Below are positions 6,804 to 14,140 of a stretch of DNA of 64,000 nucleotides, in pieces. A program made the position numbers and the translations under genes. Each line of letters begins with the position of its first letter. Position 1 is the first letter of the stretch. The stretch lies in the NCBI GenBank assembly GCA_016709675.1, contig JADJMH010000020.1:1-64000 (forward strand), in the 5' to 3' direction. Below the pieces are notes generated by a model. It saw nothing but the letters and a program-made list of their open reading frames with translations, had not been told where the DNA came from and ran no database searches. Source of the DNA: Candidatus Accumulibacter proximus (GTDB lineage Bacteria > Pseudomonadota > Gammaproteobacteria > Burkholderiales > Rhodocyclaceae).

Positions 6804-8459
6804 CTACACCAGTGAAGACCTGAAGCGCAGCCCGAGCCGGCGCAGCGTCCTTTCCGCCGCCAGGACGCCGCGGTACTGCGCCTCCTCGAAGAGCGAAAAA
6901 CCGCTGACGTCGGCGTGAGCAAAGCGCAGACGTTCGCCGTCGACGGCGAAATGCCGTCTTGCCTCGCCCCAGATCAGGCCCGGCACCGGCCGCGCCATCG
7001 CATGACCATTGCGGAAAACGTCGAGGCGGGTGGTCAGTTGCCTGATATCGCGGTGGGGCCGCTCCAGCTCGGCCAGGATCTGTGCCGCCCACAGCTCGCG
7101 CGGCGTGTCGCGGAGCATCTCGCGGCCGCGCTGCGGGCTCAGTTCATCGAGTGTCCGGTACCAGGTGAGCACGGTTGCCCCCGGGTGGAGACGCATCTGC
7201 TGGTGGGTAGAGACGACATAGCCGAGGCCGGCAGCGTCGTAGAGCACATTGTCCCAGGCGGGGGGTGCGCCGGCACGGTCCGCCGGAAAACGCGACAGCG
7301 TCAGGTTGGCCACCAACCAGGGGGCGTGGCTGAAGCTGCGGGCGGCGGTGCGCAGCGCCTCGTGAGCGGCGAAGACATGCGGCACGAGAAACAGCGGTGC
7401 CGCCCAGATCAGTTGCCTGGCGAGCAGGCGCAGGGTTCGCTGCTCCTGCGGCAGCCACAGGTCGACCGCGATCGGCTGGTCTCTTGCCGCGCCCTCGCCG
7501 CCGGCGACGCGAAAGGCGAGGGCGCCAGTCAGCAGGCGCTCGCCAACCCGGGCAGTGATCGAGCGGCGCATGCCGTCGGCCAGCCAGGCGTTGCCTTCCG
7601 GCGCGGTGAGTACGGTGTCGCTGCTGGCGTTCTGCGCCTCGCCGTTGCGGCAGGCAAAGTAGTGGATGCCTGCCCAGGCCGAGACCATGGCGCTGCCCAC
7701 GCCATAGTCATCGCGGCAGGCGTGGTTGACGTACCAGTGCAGATGCGGTGAATCGAGCCCCTGCGTCAGCAGCCAGTGGCGCATGTTGATCCGGTCGAGC
7801 GCCTGCAGATCGAGAGCGGGGCTGGAGAGCGCCATCGGCAGCGCGAAGGCCCGTCGGCCAAGCTGGTCGCGCTGGCGTGTGAAGCCTTCCATCAGGTCGG
7901 CAAAGCGCTGATACTGCTGACGCTCGGTGGCGCTGACGCCAGTCTGCGGCAGCAGGCCTTCCTGCCAGCGGCCGTCGCGATAGAGGCGTTCCTGCGGCGT
8001 CGCGCAGAGGTAGCGCTCGTCATAGACCGGCTGCACGGCGTGCGGGTCGCCGTGCAGCACGCCGAGTTCGCCGAGCAGTTCGCGTACGGCGATCGCCTCG
8101 CGGTTCGGCAGCGGCACGTAGTGCGCTCCCCAAGGGTAGGCGCTGACGGCATTGCGCCCGGCGCGCGAATTGCCGCCGGCCTCGCTCTCGAGTTCGACCA
8201 GCAGGAAATCGGCGAAGCCGGACTTTGCCAGTTTCCAGCCAGCGGCCAGGCCGGCGATGCCGGCGCCGACGATGACCACCGGCACCTTGCGCGTCTCGCT
8301 GGGCGGCGCGAAGTCCGCCGCGTGCAGGCGATGGCCGAGCTCGATCGACGTCCCGAGCAGTTCGCCCGGCGGCAGCGGTGGTGACGCGCTGCGGCAGCCG
8401 GCGAGCGAGGCAGCGCCCGCGGCGGCAGCGACCGAGACCAGGAAATCGCGCCGGTCCAT
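6804..8459 (-). CDS. FAD-dependent amine-oxidase-like oxidoreductase with Tat-type signal
   Basis: A 551-aa flavoprotein. The N-terminus MDRRDFLVSVAAAAGAASLA plus GC combines a twin-arginine-like motif with a lipobox-like LAGC, suggesting export and possible lipid anchoring. The Rossmann/FAD motif is VVIVGAGIAGLAAGWKLAKS with the ELESEAGGNS second strand, as in the NAD(P)-binding/amine-oxidase superfamily. A C-terminal region near ALMxxAD-like GFSLFEEAQYRGVLAAE completes the FAD fold. It begins four bases after the stop of the spermidine-synthase-like gene, so the two are surely co-transcribed. A polyamine-derived substrate is an inference from that pairing; the specific reaction is unknown. 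Confidence 0.75.
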   Translation of the reverse strand: MDRRDFLVSVAAAAGAASLAGCRSASPPLPPGELLGTSIELGHRLHAADFAPPSETRKVPVVIVGAGIAGLAAGWKLAKSGFADFLLVELESEAGGNSRAGRNAVSAYPWGAHYVPLPNREAIAVRELLGELGVLHGDPHAVQPVYDERYLCATPQERLYRDGRWQEGLLPQTGVSATERQQYQRFADLMEGFTRQRDQLGRRAFALPMALSSPALDLQALDRINMRHWLLTQGLDSPHLHWYVNHACRDDYGVGSAMVSAWAGIHYFACRNGEAQNASSDTVLTAPEGNAWLADGMRRSITARVGERLLTGALAFRVAGGEGAARDQPIAVDLWLPQEQRTLRLLARQLIWAAPLFLVPHVFAAHEALRTAARSFSHAPWLVANLTLSRFPADRAGAPPAWDNVLYDAAGLGYVVSTHQQMRLHPGATVLTWYRTLDELSPQRGREMLRDTPRELWAAQILAELERPHRDIRQLTTRLDVFRNGHAMARPVPGLIWGEARRHFAVDGERLRFAHADVSGFSLFEEAQYRGVLAAERTLRRLGLRFRSSLV

Positions 8460-8463
8460 CGCG

Positions 8464-9963
8464 CTAGCGGATCACCTGTCGCCACTCCTGTTCGAAGTAG
8501 CGGACCAGCACCTGGTTGTTCAGGCGGTTCACCTCGGCCTCGACGCGCGCCATATCGCCCGGAAAGACGAACAGTCCCGGCGTTGTCTCGGGGGTCAGGA
8601 AGCGCGTCTCGACTGCGTAGGACCGCGGCGGCCGGTAGGCACGGCGGCCGGCGAGCACGAAGCCCCACTCGCCAAAGGAAGGAACCAGGGCGTGGTAGGG
8701 GGTCGTTACCAGGCCGACGCTCTCGATCGTCGTGACGATGCACCAGAAGGACTGCCGAGCGTAGAGCGGCGAGGTGGACTGGATCACTGCCAGCGCGTCG
8801 CCCGCCAGGTGCTTTTCCAGCAGGCGATAGAACGCGGCACTGTAGAGCTTGCCGATCGAGAAGTTCGATGGGTCGGGGAAATCGACGACGATGAAATCGA
8901 AGAGATCGTCGTTCTCCTCGAGCCATTGCAGAGCGTCGGCATTGACCACCCTGACCTTGGCCGAGTGAAGCGCGTCGTGGTTGAGCTTGCGCAGCGGCGG
9001 CGCGCTGGCGAAAAGGCGCGTCATCGCCGGGTCGAGGTCGACCAGCGTCACCGATTCGATCTGCGGGTACTTGAGAATCTCGCGCACGGCCAGTCCGTCG
9101 CCCCCGCCGAGCACCAGCACACGCCGTGCTGCCGGCAGGGTGGATAGCCCCGGATGGACCAGCGCTTCGTGGTAGCGGTACTCGTCGCGCGAACTGAACT
9201 GCAGGTTGTTGTTCAGATGCAGGCGCAGGTCATCTTTCCAGCGGGTGACGACGATCCGCTGATAGGGTGTGCTCTCGGCATGCACGATGTCGTCGGCGTA
9301 GAGCTGCGTTTCGGCCAGCGAGGTCAGCTCGCCGGCTGCGGCAAAAGCCGCGAGAAGCGCGAGCATCGACAGCCCGCCCTGCACGCGCAGCCAGCCAGCG
9401 TTGTGCAACTGCGCGCGGAACAGCCACCAGGCCCACAGCGCGACGGCGACGTTGAGCAGGCCGAACAACAGGCCGCTGCGGATCAGGCCCAGATGCGGCA
9501 CCAGCAGCACGGGAAAGAGGATGGAAACGGCGAGCGCGCCGAGGTAATCGAAGGTCAGAACCTGCGATACGACATCCTTGAACACCAGATCGCGCTTGAG
9601 GATACGCATGACCAGGGGAATTTCCAGACCGACGAGAACGCCGATGCCGAACACCGCCAGGTAGAGCGCCAGCTTGAACGGCGCCGACGACCAGGCAAAG
9701 ATGAAGAACAGCGCAGCCGCCGAAAAGCCGCCCAGCACACCGACCAGCAGCTCGACCTGGATGAAGCGGGCGACGAGATGGTTTTCGATGTAGCGCGACA
9801 GCCATGAGCCGATGCCCATGGCGAACAGGTAGCTGCCAATGACCGTGGAAAACTGCGTCACCGAGTCACCGAGCAGATAGCTCGCCAGCGCCCCGGCGAT
9901 CAGCTCGTAAGCCAGTCCACAGGAGGCGATGATGAAAACCGAGAAGAGCAGCGCGTGGTTCAT
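8464..9963 (-). CDS. Membrane-anchored spermidine synthase-like aminopropyltransferase
   Basis: A 499-aa protein with two halves. Roughly residues 1-215 contain about seven hydrophobic segments. Residues about 225-480 are a spermidine/spermine-synthase-like domain with the nucleotide-binding motif RVLVLGGGDGLAVREILKY, VTLVDLDP, and the active-site-like VVDFPDPSNFSIGKLYS. Standard SpeE has D(L)TDP where this has DFPDP, a common variant in membrane-fused homologues. It presumably transfers an aminopropyl group from decarboxylated SAM or a related donor, but the substrate is unproven. It is followed after four bases by the flavin oxidase. ATG 9963 gives a good first membrane segment. Confidence 0.8.
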   Translation of the reverse strand: MNHALLFSVFIIASCGLAYELIAGALASYLLGDSVTQFSTVIGSYLFAMGIGSWLSRYIENHLVARFIQVELLVGVLGGFSAAALFFIFAWSSAPFKLALYLAVFGIGVLVGLEIPLVMRILKRDLVFKDVVSQVLTFDYLGALAVSILFPVLLVPHLGLIRSGLLFGLLNVAVALWAWWLFRAQLHNAGWLRVQGGLSMLALLAAFAAAGELTSLAETQLYADDIVHAESTPYQRIVVTRWKDDLRLHLNNNLQFSSRDEYRYHEALVHPGLSTLPAARRVLVLGGGDGLAVREILKYPQIESVTLVDLDPAMTRLFASAPPLRKLNHDALHSAKVRVVNADALQWLEENDDLFDFIVVDFPDPSNFSIGKLYSAAFYRLLEKHLAGDALAVIQSTSPLYARQSFWCIVTTIESVGLVTTPYHALVPSFGEWGFVLAGRRAYRPPRSYAVETRFLTPETTPGLFVFPGDMARVEAEVNRLNNQVLVRYFEQEWRQVIR

Positions 9964-10335
9964 CGACCGGCTCGCCTGGCAGCTGCGGCCCGGCGCCGCA
10001 ACAAGCCGCGGCGAGACATTCGGACTGGCGCGCGTGCAGCATCCAGCGTCGCCGGGCCGGGGGCGCCGCCGGTTGTCCCTGGCGGCCTCGGCCGGATGAT
10101 GGTTGCCTGATGCATGCGTGGCATTCTATGCCCAAACGCCCGGCAGAATCTCGGGCGGCACGTGCCGCCGCGTTTCCGGTCGCCCGCGGCGAACGGACAT
10201 CAGCTCATCGAATTGGGCTAACATGCATGCCGCACGACGCCGGCGGGCCAGCGCTTGCAGCCAATGGCGGCCGGCGCCGGTGCCACACCGAACCTGCTTA
10301 ACTGGAATAGCTGGAATAGCTGGAATAACTGGACG
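9964..10335. other. Divergent intergenic region (372 bp)
   Basis: Upstream region for both the spermidine-synthase-like gene (minus) and the AI-2E transporter (plus). No convincing -35/-10 pair or operator was identified. The most notable content is the 9-bp tandem repeat at 10302-10333. Short open frames here resemble no known protein. Confidence 0.5.
10302..10333 (+). repeat. Tandem 9-bp repeat (CTGGAATAG units)
   Basis: Three consecutive CTGGAATAG-like units (10302-10310, 10311-10319, 10320-10328, the last ending in A) plus a partial CTGGA (10329-10333), lying three bases before the likely ATG of the AI-2E transporter. If translation began upstream, the units would encode an NSW repeat. 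Being in the ribosome-binding region, copy-number change could alter expression. Confidence 0.85.
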
Positions 10336-11457
10336 ATGATCCCCGTTGAAAAACACATCGAAATGGCCCGCCCGACGCTGGCGGTGCTGTTCCTCTGCGT
10401 GCTGATCGGCGCGTCGCTGTGGATCCTGCGCCCCTTTTTGCCGGCGTTGATCTGGGCGACGATGGTCGTAGTCGCCACCTGGCCGTTGATGTTGCGGGCG
10501 CAGCGGCTGTTCGGCAACCGCCGGCTGCCGGCAGTGATCCTGATGACCCTGCTGGTCCTCCTTGTGCTGGTCGTCCCCCTGTCGGTAGCCATTGCCACCA
10601 TCGTCGGCAATGTCGATCAGATTGCCGAGTGGGGCAAGTTTCTGAGCGATCTGCGCGTGCAGTCGTTACCCGCCTGGGTCAGTGAAATCCCGTTCGTCGG
10701 GTCCCGGCTGGATCAGGCGTGGCGGCAGCTTGCCGCAACCGGCAGCAACGAGTTGGCCGCCAAGGTGGCTCCCTATGCCGGCAACTTGACCCGCTGGTTC
10801 GTCAGCGAGATCGGCAGCTTCGGCCTGGTTTTCGTCCAGTTCCTGCTCACGGTCGCACTCTCTGCAGTCCTCTACGCCTCCGGCGAGCAGGCGGCGGACG
10901 GCGTGCGGCGTTTCGGCTATCGTCTCAGCGGCGAACGCGGCGAGAGCGCCGTCGTACTGGCTGGCCAGGCGGCCCGTGCCGTGGCACTGGGCGTCGGCGT
11001 CACCGCGATCGTCCAGTCGCTTCTCGGTGGTATCGGCCTGGCCATCGCCGGCGTCCCGTTTGCCCCGGTCCTGACCGCGGTGATGTTCATGTTCTGCATC
11101 GCCCAGCTCGGACCGACGCTGGTGCTGGCGCCAGCCGTGGTCTGGCTGTACTGGGGCGACAACACCGGCTGGGGAACGTTTCTCCTGGTGTGGACGGTCT
11201 TCGTCGGCACGATGGACAACTTTCTGCGCCCGGTCCTGATCAAGCAGGGCGCCGACCTGCCGCTGCTGCTGATCCTTGCCGGTGTCATCGGCGGCATGCT
11301 GGCTTTCGGACTGGTCGGCCTCTTCGTCGGCCCGGTCATCCTGGCGGTGGGCTACACCCTGCTCTCAGCATGGATCAACGAGGCCCCGCGCGAAGTCGCG
11401 ACGGGAGCACCCGGCGTCGGCGATGTTCCCGCAGCCGATCGCCAGACGTCAGCCTAA
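10336..11457 (+). CDS. AI-2E family transporter (YdiK/PerM type)
   Basis: A membrane protein of the AI-2 exporter superfamily (about 370 aa from the chosen start). Features are an N-terminal pair of membrane helices (LAVLFLCVLIGASLWILRPF, then ALIWATMVVVATWPLML), a soluble middle (about residues 110-190), and the conserved C-terminal block FVGTMDNFLRPVLIKQG with LPLLLILAGVIGGMLAFGLVGLF. Family members have been linked to autoinducer-2 export or Na+/H+ exchange, and most are uncharacterised. ATG 10336 was chosen over 10255 because the upstream residues would be encoded by a tandem repeat. No classical Shine-Dalgarno is visible, so the start is uncertain. Confidence 0.82.
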   Translation: MIPVEKHIEMARPTLAVLFLCVLIGASLWILRPFLPALIWATMVVVATWPLMLRAQRLFGNRRLPAVILMTLLVLLVLVVPLSVAIATIVGNVDQIAEWGKFLSDLRVQSLPAWVSEIPFVGSRLDQAWRQLAATGSNELAAKVAPYAGNLTRWFVSEIGSFGLVFVQFLLTVALSAVLYASGEQAADGVRRFGYRLSGERGESAVVLAGQAARAVALGVGVTAIVQSLLGGIGLAIAGVPFAPVLTAVMFMFCIAQLGPTLVLAPAVVWLYWGDNTGWGTFLLVWTVFVGTMDNFLRPVLIKQGADLPLLLILAGVIGGMLAFGLVGLFVGPVILAVGYTLLSAWINEAPREVATGAPGVGDVPAADRQTSA

Positions 11458-11521
11458 CGCTGACTGCGGCGACGCAGTGCAACCGCAAACCCGGCCGAAC
11501 CCATTTTCGAGAGGTCCTGAC

Positions 11522-12121
11522 ATGTTCTCTGGAATCATTGCCGCCGTTGGCCAGATCACCCGCATCACCCCGCGCGATGACGGCGCCGCAACCGTTCGTC
11601 TGACGATCGACGCGGGCCAGCTCGGACTCGATGACGTCGGCCTTGGCGACTCGATCGCCTGCAGTGGTGTCTGCCTGACCGTCGTCGATCGACAGGACAA
11701 CTGCTTTTCCGTCGATGTCTCGCCCGAGTCTCTGGCCTGCACCGTCGGCCTGGCGGCACCGGGACCGGTCAACCTCGAGAAGGCGCTGCGCCTGGCGGAT
11801 CGCCTGGGTGGGCATCTGGTATCCGGTCACGTTGACGGCGTTGGCGAGGTGCTGCGTTTCGAAGCGGTCGGCGACAACCGTCTGCTGGCAGTCCGTGCTC
11901 CGGCAGCGCTCGCCCGGTACATCGCCCGCAAGGGCTCGATCACCGTCGATGGCGTCAGCCTGACGACCAACTCGGTCGACGGCGCCAGCTTCACCATCAA
12001 CCTGATCCCCCACACGCTCGAAGCCACTACCCTCGGCGGTCTGCAGGCCGGCAGCCGGGTCAATCTCGAAATCGATCTGATCGCACGCTATTGCGAACGG
12101 CTTCTAAGCCACGAAGAATAG
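11522..12121 (+). CDS. ribE: Riboflavin synthase, alpha subunit
   Basis: A 199-aa riboflavin synthase, which dismutates two 6,7-dimethyl-8-ribityllumazines to riboflavin in the cytoplasm. It has the family N-terminus MFSGII (FTGII in many) and two internally homologous lumazine-binding barrels. The first has CSGVCLTV and VDVSPESL; the second has GGHLVSGHVDGVG, GSITVDGVSLT and NLIPHTLEATTL. The ATG at 11522 is preceded by GAGAGGT at a suitable distance. Other rib genes are not in the window. The gene is intact and marks the left boundary of the island that begins downstream. Confidence 0.95.
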   Translation: MFSGIIAAVGQITRITPRDDGAATVRLTIDAGQLGLDDVGLGDSIACSGVCLTVVDRQDNCFSVDVSPESLACTVGLAAPGPVNLEKALRLADRLGGHLVSGHVDGVGEVLRFEAVGDNRLLAVRAPAALARYIARKGSITVDGVSLTTNSVDGASFTINLIPHTLEATTLGGLQAGSRVNLEIDLIARYCERLLSHEE

Positions 12122-12392
12122 GCCTTTGCAACCTATGGAATTCACGCGGGTAATCTTGTCTCAACCGCGTTTTTGCCAAAGTCTTTTGGTTTTGCCAGAC
12201 GACGGTATACGACGGTAACGTTGTCGGTATTCTCACTGCCGTACTTTTCTCAAGAAGGTGTATGAAGTGAGGGCGCCCCACGCTGCCTTGCTTACAGTCC
12301 ATGGCATGGGGTGCCGACCCAAAAAGTGACTTTGAGATCAGCACGCCTTCACGTGATACACTTATTTATGTGTTACACGCCAAGGAGCAAGA
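12122..12392. promoter_or_regulatory. Island left edge and probable toxin-antitoxin promoter/operator
   Basis: A 271-bp gap. Next to the antitoxin gene is an imperfect inverted repeat GTGATACAC (12353-12361) / GTGTTACAC (12370-12378), the size and position of an autoregulatory operator. It overlaps a possible promoter (TTGAGA at 12332-12337, weak -10 around 12354-12360). A strong ribosome-binding site AAGGAGC lies before ATG 12393. The rest, including a short direct repeat of CGACGGTA near 12200-12215, shows no gene and may be the integration scar. Confidence 0.5.
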
Positions 12393-12740
12393 ATGGCTAC
12401 CGTAAACTTCACTGGTTCCGTTGATCGCGACCTGCTCAAGCGTGCCAAGGTGATCGCGGCCAAGACCGATACGTCGGTCAACGCCCTATTCAACGCCGAA
12501 CTGCGCCACCTTGTTGAGACCTTCGAGGCAGCGGAATCAACCGGCAACCAGAATTTCAAGGTGCTACTCGACTTTTCGCTGGGGCGCATCGGTGACGACA
12601 AGGCCATGCAGGCGCTGGGCATCGACAGCGAGGAAGACCTGTTTCTGTTGATGGCGCAGGCGCATTTGCCGATGCCGCGACTACCGGACATCGCCACGCA
12701 GGGCATGGTCGACCAACTGAACGCCTTGCCGACTGCTTGA
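12393..12740 (+). CDS. Ribbon-helix-helix-like antitoxin
   Basis: A 115-aa protein. Its first 45 residues look like a ribbon-helix-helix DNA-binding region (NFTGSVDRDLLKRAKVIAAK, TDTSVNALFNAEL), the common pattern DxxLLxxAKxxAxxxxTSVNAL. An acidic C-terminus would bind the toxin. The next gene encodes a PIN-like protein starting 11 bp on, the standard antitoxin-then-toxin order. An inverted repeat directly upstream fits autorepression. The function is inferred from fold and neighbour. Confidence 0.7.
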   Translation: MATVNFTGSVDRDLLKRAKVIAAKTDTSVNALFNAELRHLVETFEAAESTGNQNFKVLLDFSLGRIGDDKAMQALGIDSEEDLFLLMAQAHLPMPRLPDIATQGMVDQLNALPTA

Positions 12741-12751
12741 GTCCGGGCGCA

Positions 12752-13348
12752 ATGCCATCGGCCAAAGATACTGCACTGCTGCCCGATGCCGGGCCGCTCA
12801 TCACGCTGGCCTACGCCGATGCGCTCGACGTGCTGTTCAAACCGGGCTGGACGGTAATGCTGGTCGATATGGTCCTGCACGAGGTCACGCGCAACCAGAC
12901 ACCGACCAGCAGCAAGTTGGCGGCTTGGGCCGCATCGGCGCGGATTCCTGTTCTGCCCACCAAGACCTTCGAGTACTTCAGGCAATCCGCGACCGAGTCG
13001 CCGTCGCCGCGAAGCCGCAACCTCGGCGAACTGGCGATTCAGGAAACGATGAACGAATTCGCCCTCAAGGTGCCGCCGATGACCGGCGTGTTCCTGTTTG
13101 AAGACCACAAGATTGCACGCGCCAGCTTCATGGTGCCGGACAGCTGCCGGAAGGTCAGCACCCGCGCCTTTCTGATGTTTCTTGAGCAGAAGGGACTGAT
13201 TGACTCGGCGACGGAGATTGAGCGCCGCGCTGTTCGGTCGGGGGGCTGGATTTTTCGGGCGGGCCCAATCCAATTGATTCGGCGGTTTCTCGGTTGCAGG
13301 CTCGACGCGCACCCGTGTCTTGATAGGCTCCGGGGCTGTCGCCGATAA
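12752..13348 (+). CDS. PIN-like domain toxin, 3' end altered by junction
   Basis: The N-terminal about 160 aa resemble a PIN-fold nuclease: acidic residue in LLPDAGPLITLA, a glutamate in LVDMVLHEV, then GELAIQE and FLFEDHKIARA. PIN toxins cleave RNA. The native protein appears to end near EIERRAV (about 13240). The following residues are antisense to the adjacent NERD gene remnant, so the last codons were probably replaced at a deletion junction. The acidic residues are present, so it may still be active. ATG 12752 was chosen; a TTG at 12737 overlapping the antitoxin stop is an alternative. Confidence 0.65.
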   Translation: MPSAKDTALLPDAGPLITLAYADALDVLFKPGWTVMLVDMVLHEVTRNQTPTSSKLAAWAASARIPVLPTKTFEYFRQSATESPSPRSRNLGELAIQETMNEFALKVPPMTGVFLFEDHKIARASFMVPDSCRKVSTRAFLMFLEQKGLIDSATEIERRAVRSGGWIFRAGPIQLIRRFLGCRLDAHPCLDRLRGCRR

Positions 13349-14122
13349 CCCGAATCGCGCAGGCCAATCAAAAGATGCGGGTTTATGGGCCGCAGCCAGG
13401 CGGCGTCCAAAATCTTCCAAGGTGTCGTGACCGATCAAACGCACCGCCAGCAGCGGATTGTTGTTCGAGTCATACTCCTTGTCGATGCGTGTCTCTAGCT
13501 GGTCGTTCTTGATAATGCTGTCGATGCCTTCGATCTTGGTTTTCGGTCGACCGATGCGCGCATTCTTGGACACCAGTACCAGGCCGTTCAAGGTCGGCGA
13601 CAGGGTGATGCCAAAGCGCTTCGGCGGTGCGACTTGTCCGCACTTGAAGACCGATTCCAGCACCGCCATGTGCCGCTTGTTCTGCTCGACCGGCGACGGA
13701 ATGCCATATGCCTTGCCACCATGGAACGCGGCGAACTCGCCTTGTTCGTTGACCGCGATGCCCTCGGCGAACCGCTTGCTCTCGCAGACATAGATTTCAA
13801 GGAAGCGGTTTATCAGCAGGTGGTCGATCTGCGCGACGCGGCATTCGCATTCAAGGCGCAAGTCGTGCAGTGTCATCCAGTTTTTCGAGGCACCGTAGTA
13901 AAACTCGATTCCATAGGCAGCTTCCGCCTCACCCTTGATGCCGGGGGGGGGGTGGGGGGGGGGGAACGAAGGGAGTGGGGTGGAACCCACGGACCTAGAC
14001 TAGATGTTGCGGATTTCCTGTTCGATTTTCTTGCGCGTGTCGGCACTGGCGTCCGGTCGAGCCGCCAGTCGCTTCAGGGCGTCAATGTCTTTGGTCTTGT
14101 CGTCAATGGCCTTGATCAACAT
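13245..14122 (-). pseudogene. NERD-domain protein, interrupted and 3'-truncated
   Basis: Minus strand from ATG 14122: MLIKAIDDKTKDIDALKRLA, then RPDASADTRKKIEQEIRNI, stopping at TAG 14000-14002. After about 60 bp of foreign sequence it resumes with IKGEAEAAYGIEFYYGASKN and continues through QIDHLLINRFLEIYVCESKR and FAAFHGGKAYGIPSPVEQN. This is a NERD (nuclease-related) domain with the GExGE-like and D...ESKR motifs. Similarity ends around 13250 at the junction with the PIN gene, so any C-terminal zinc ribbon is lost. It is the last gene of the minus-strand island array, 19 bp beyond res. Confidence 0.7.
13941..14002. repeat. Poly-G low-complexity insertion inside the NERD gene
   Basis: G10 (13943-13952), one T, then G11 (13954-13964), followed by about 38 bp of G-rich sequence containing an in-frame stop for the NERD gene. 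It separates two halves of one recognisable protein (EIRNI and IKGEAEAAY). This could be a genuine small insertion or an assembly/sequencing artefact of homopolymer runs. Confidence 0.8.
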
Positions 14123-14140
14123 GGATTCACCCGATGATGG

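Noticed and set aside
12060..12344. 94-aa minus-strand open frame after ribE
   Set aside because: Overlaps the ribE end and matches nothing; no ribosome-binding site.
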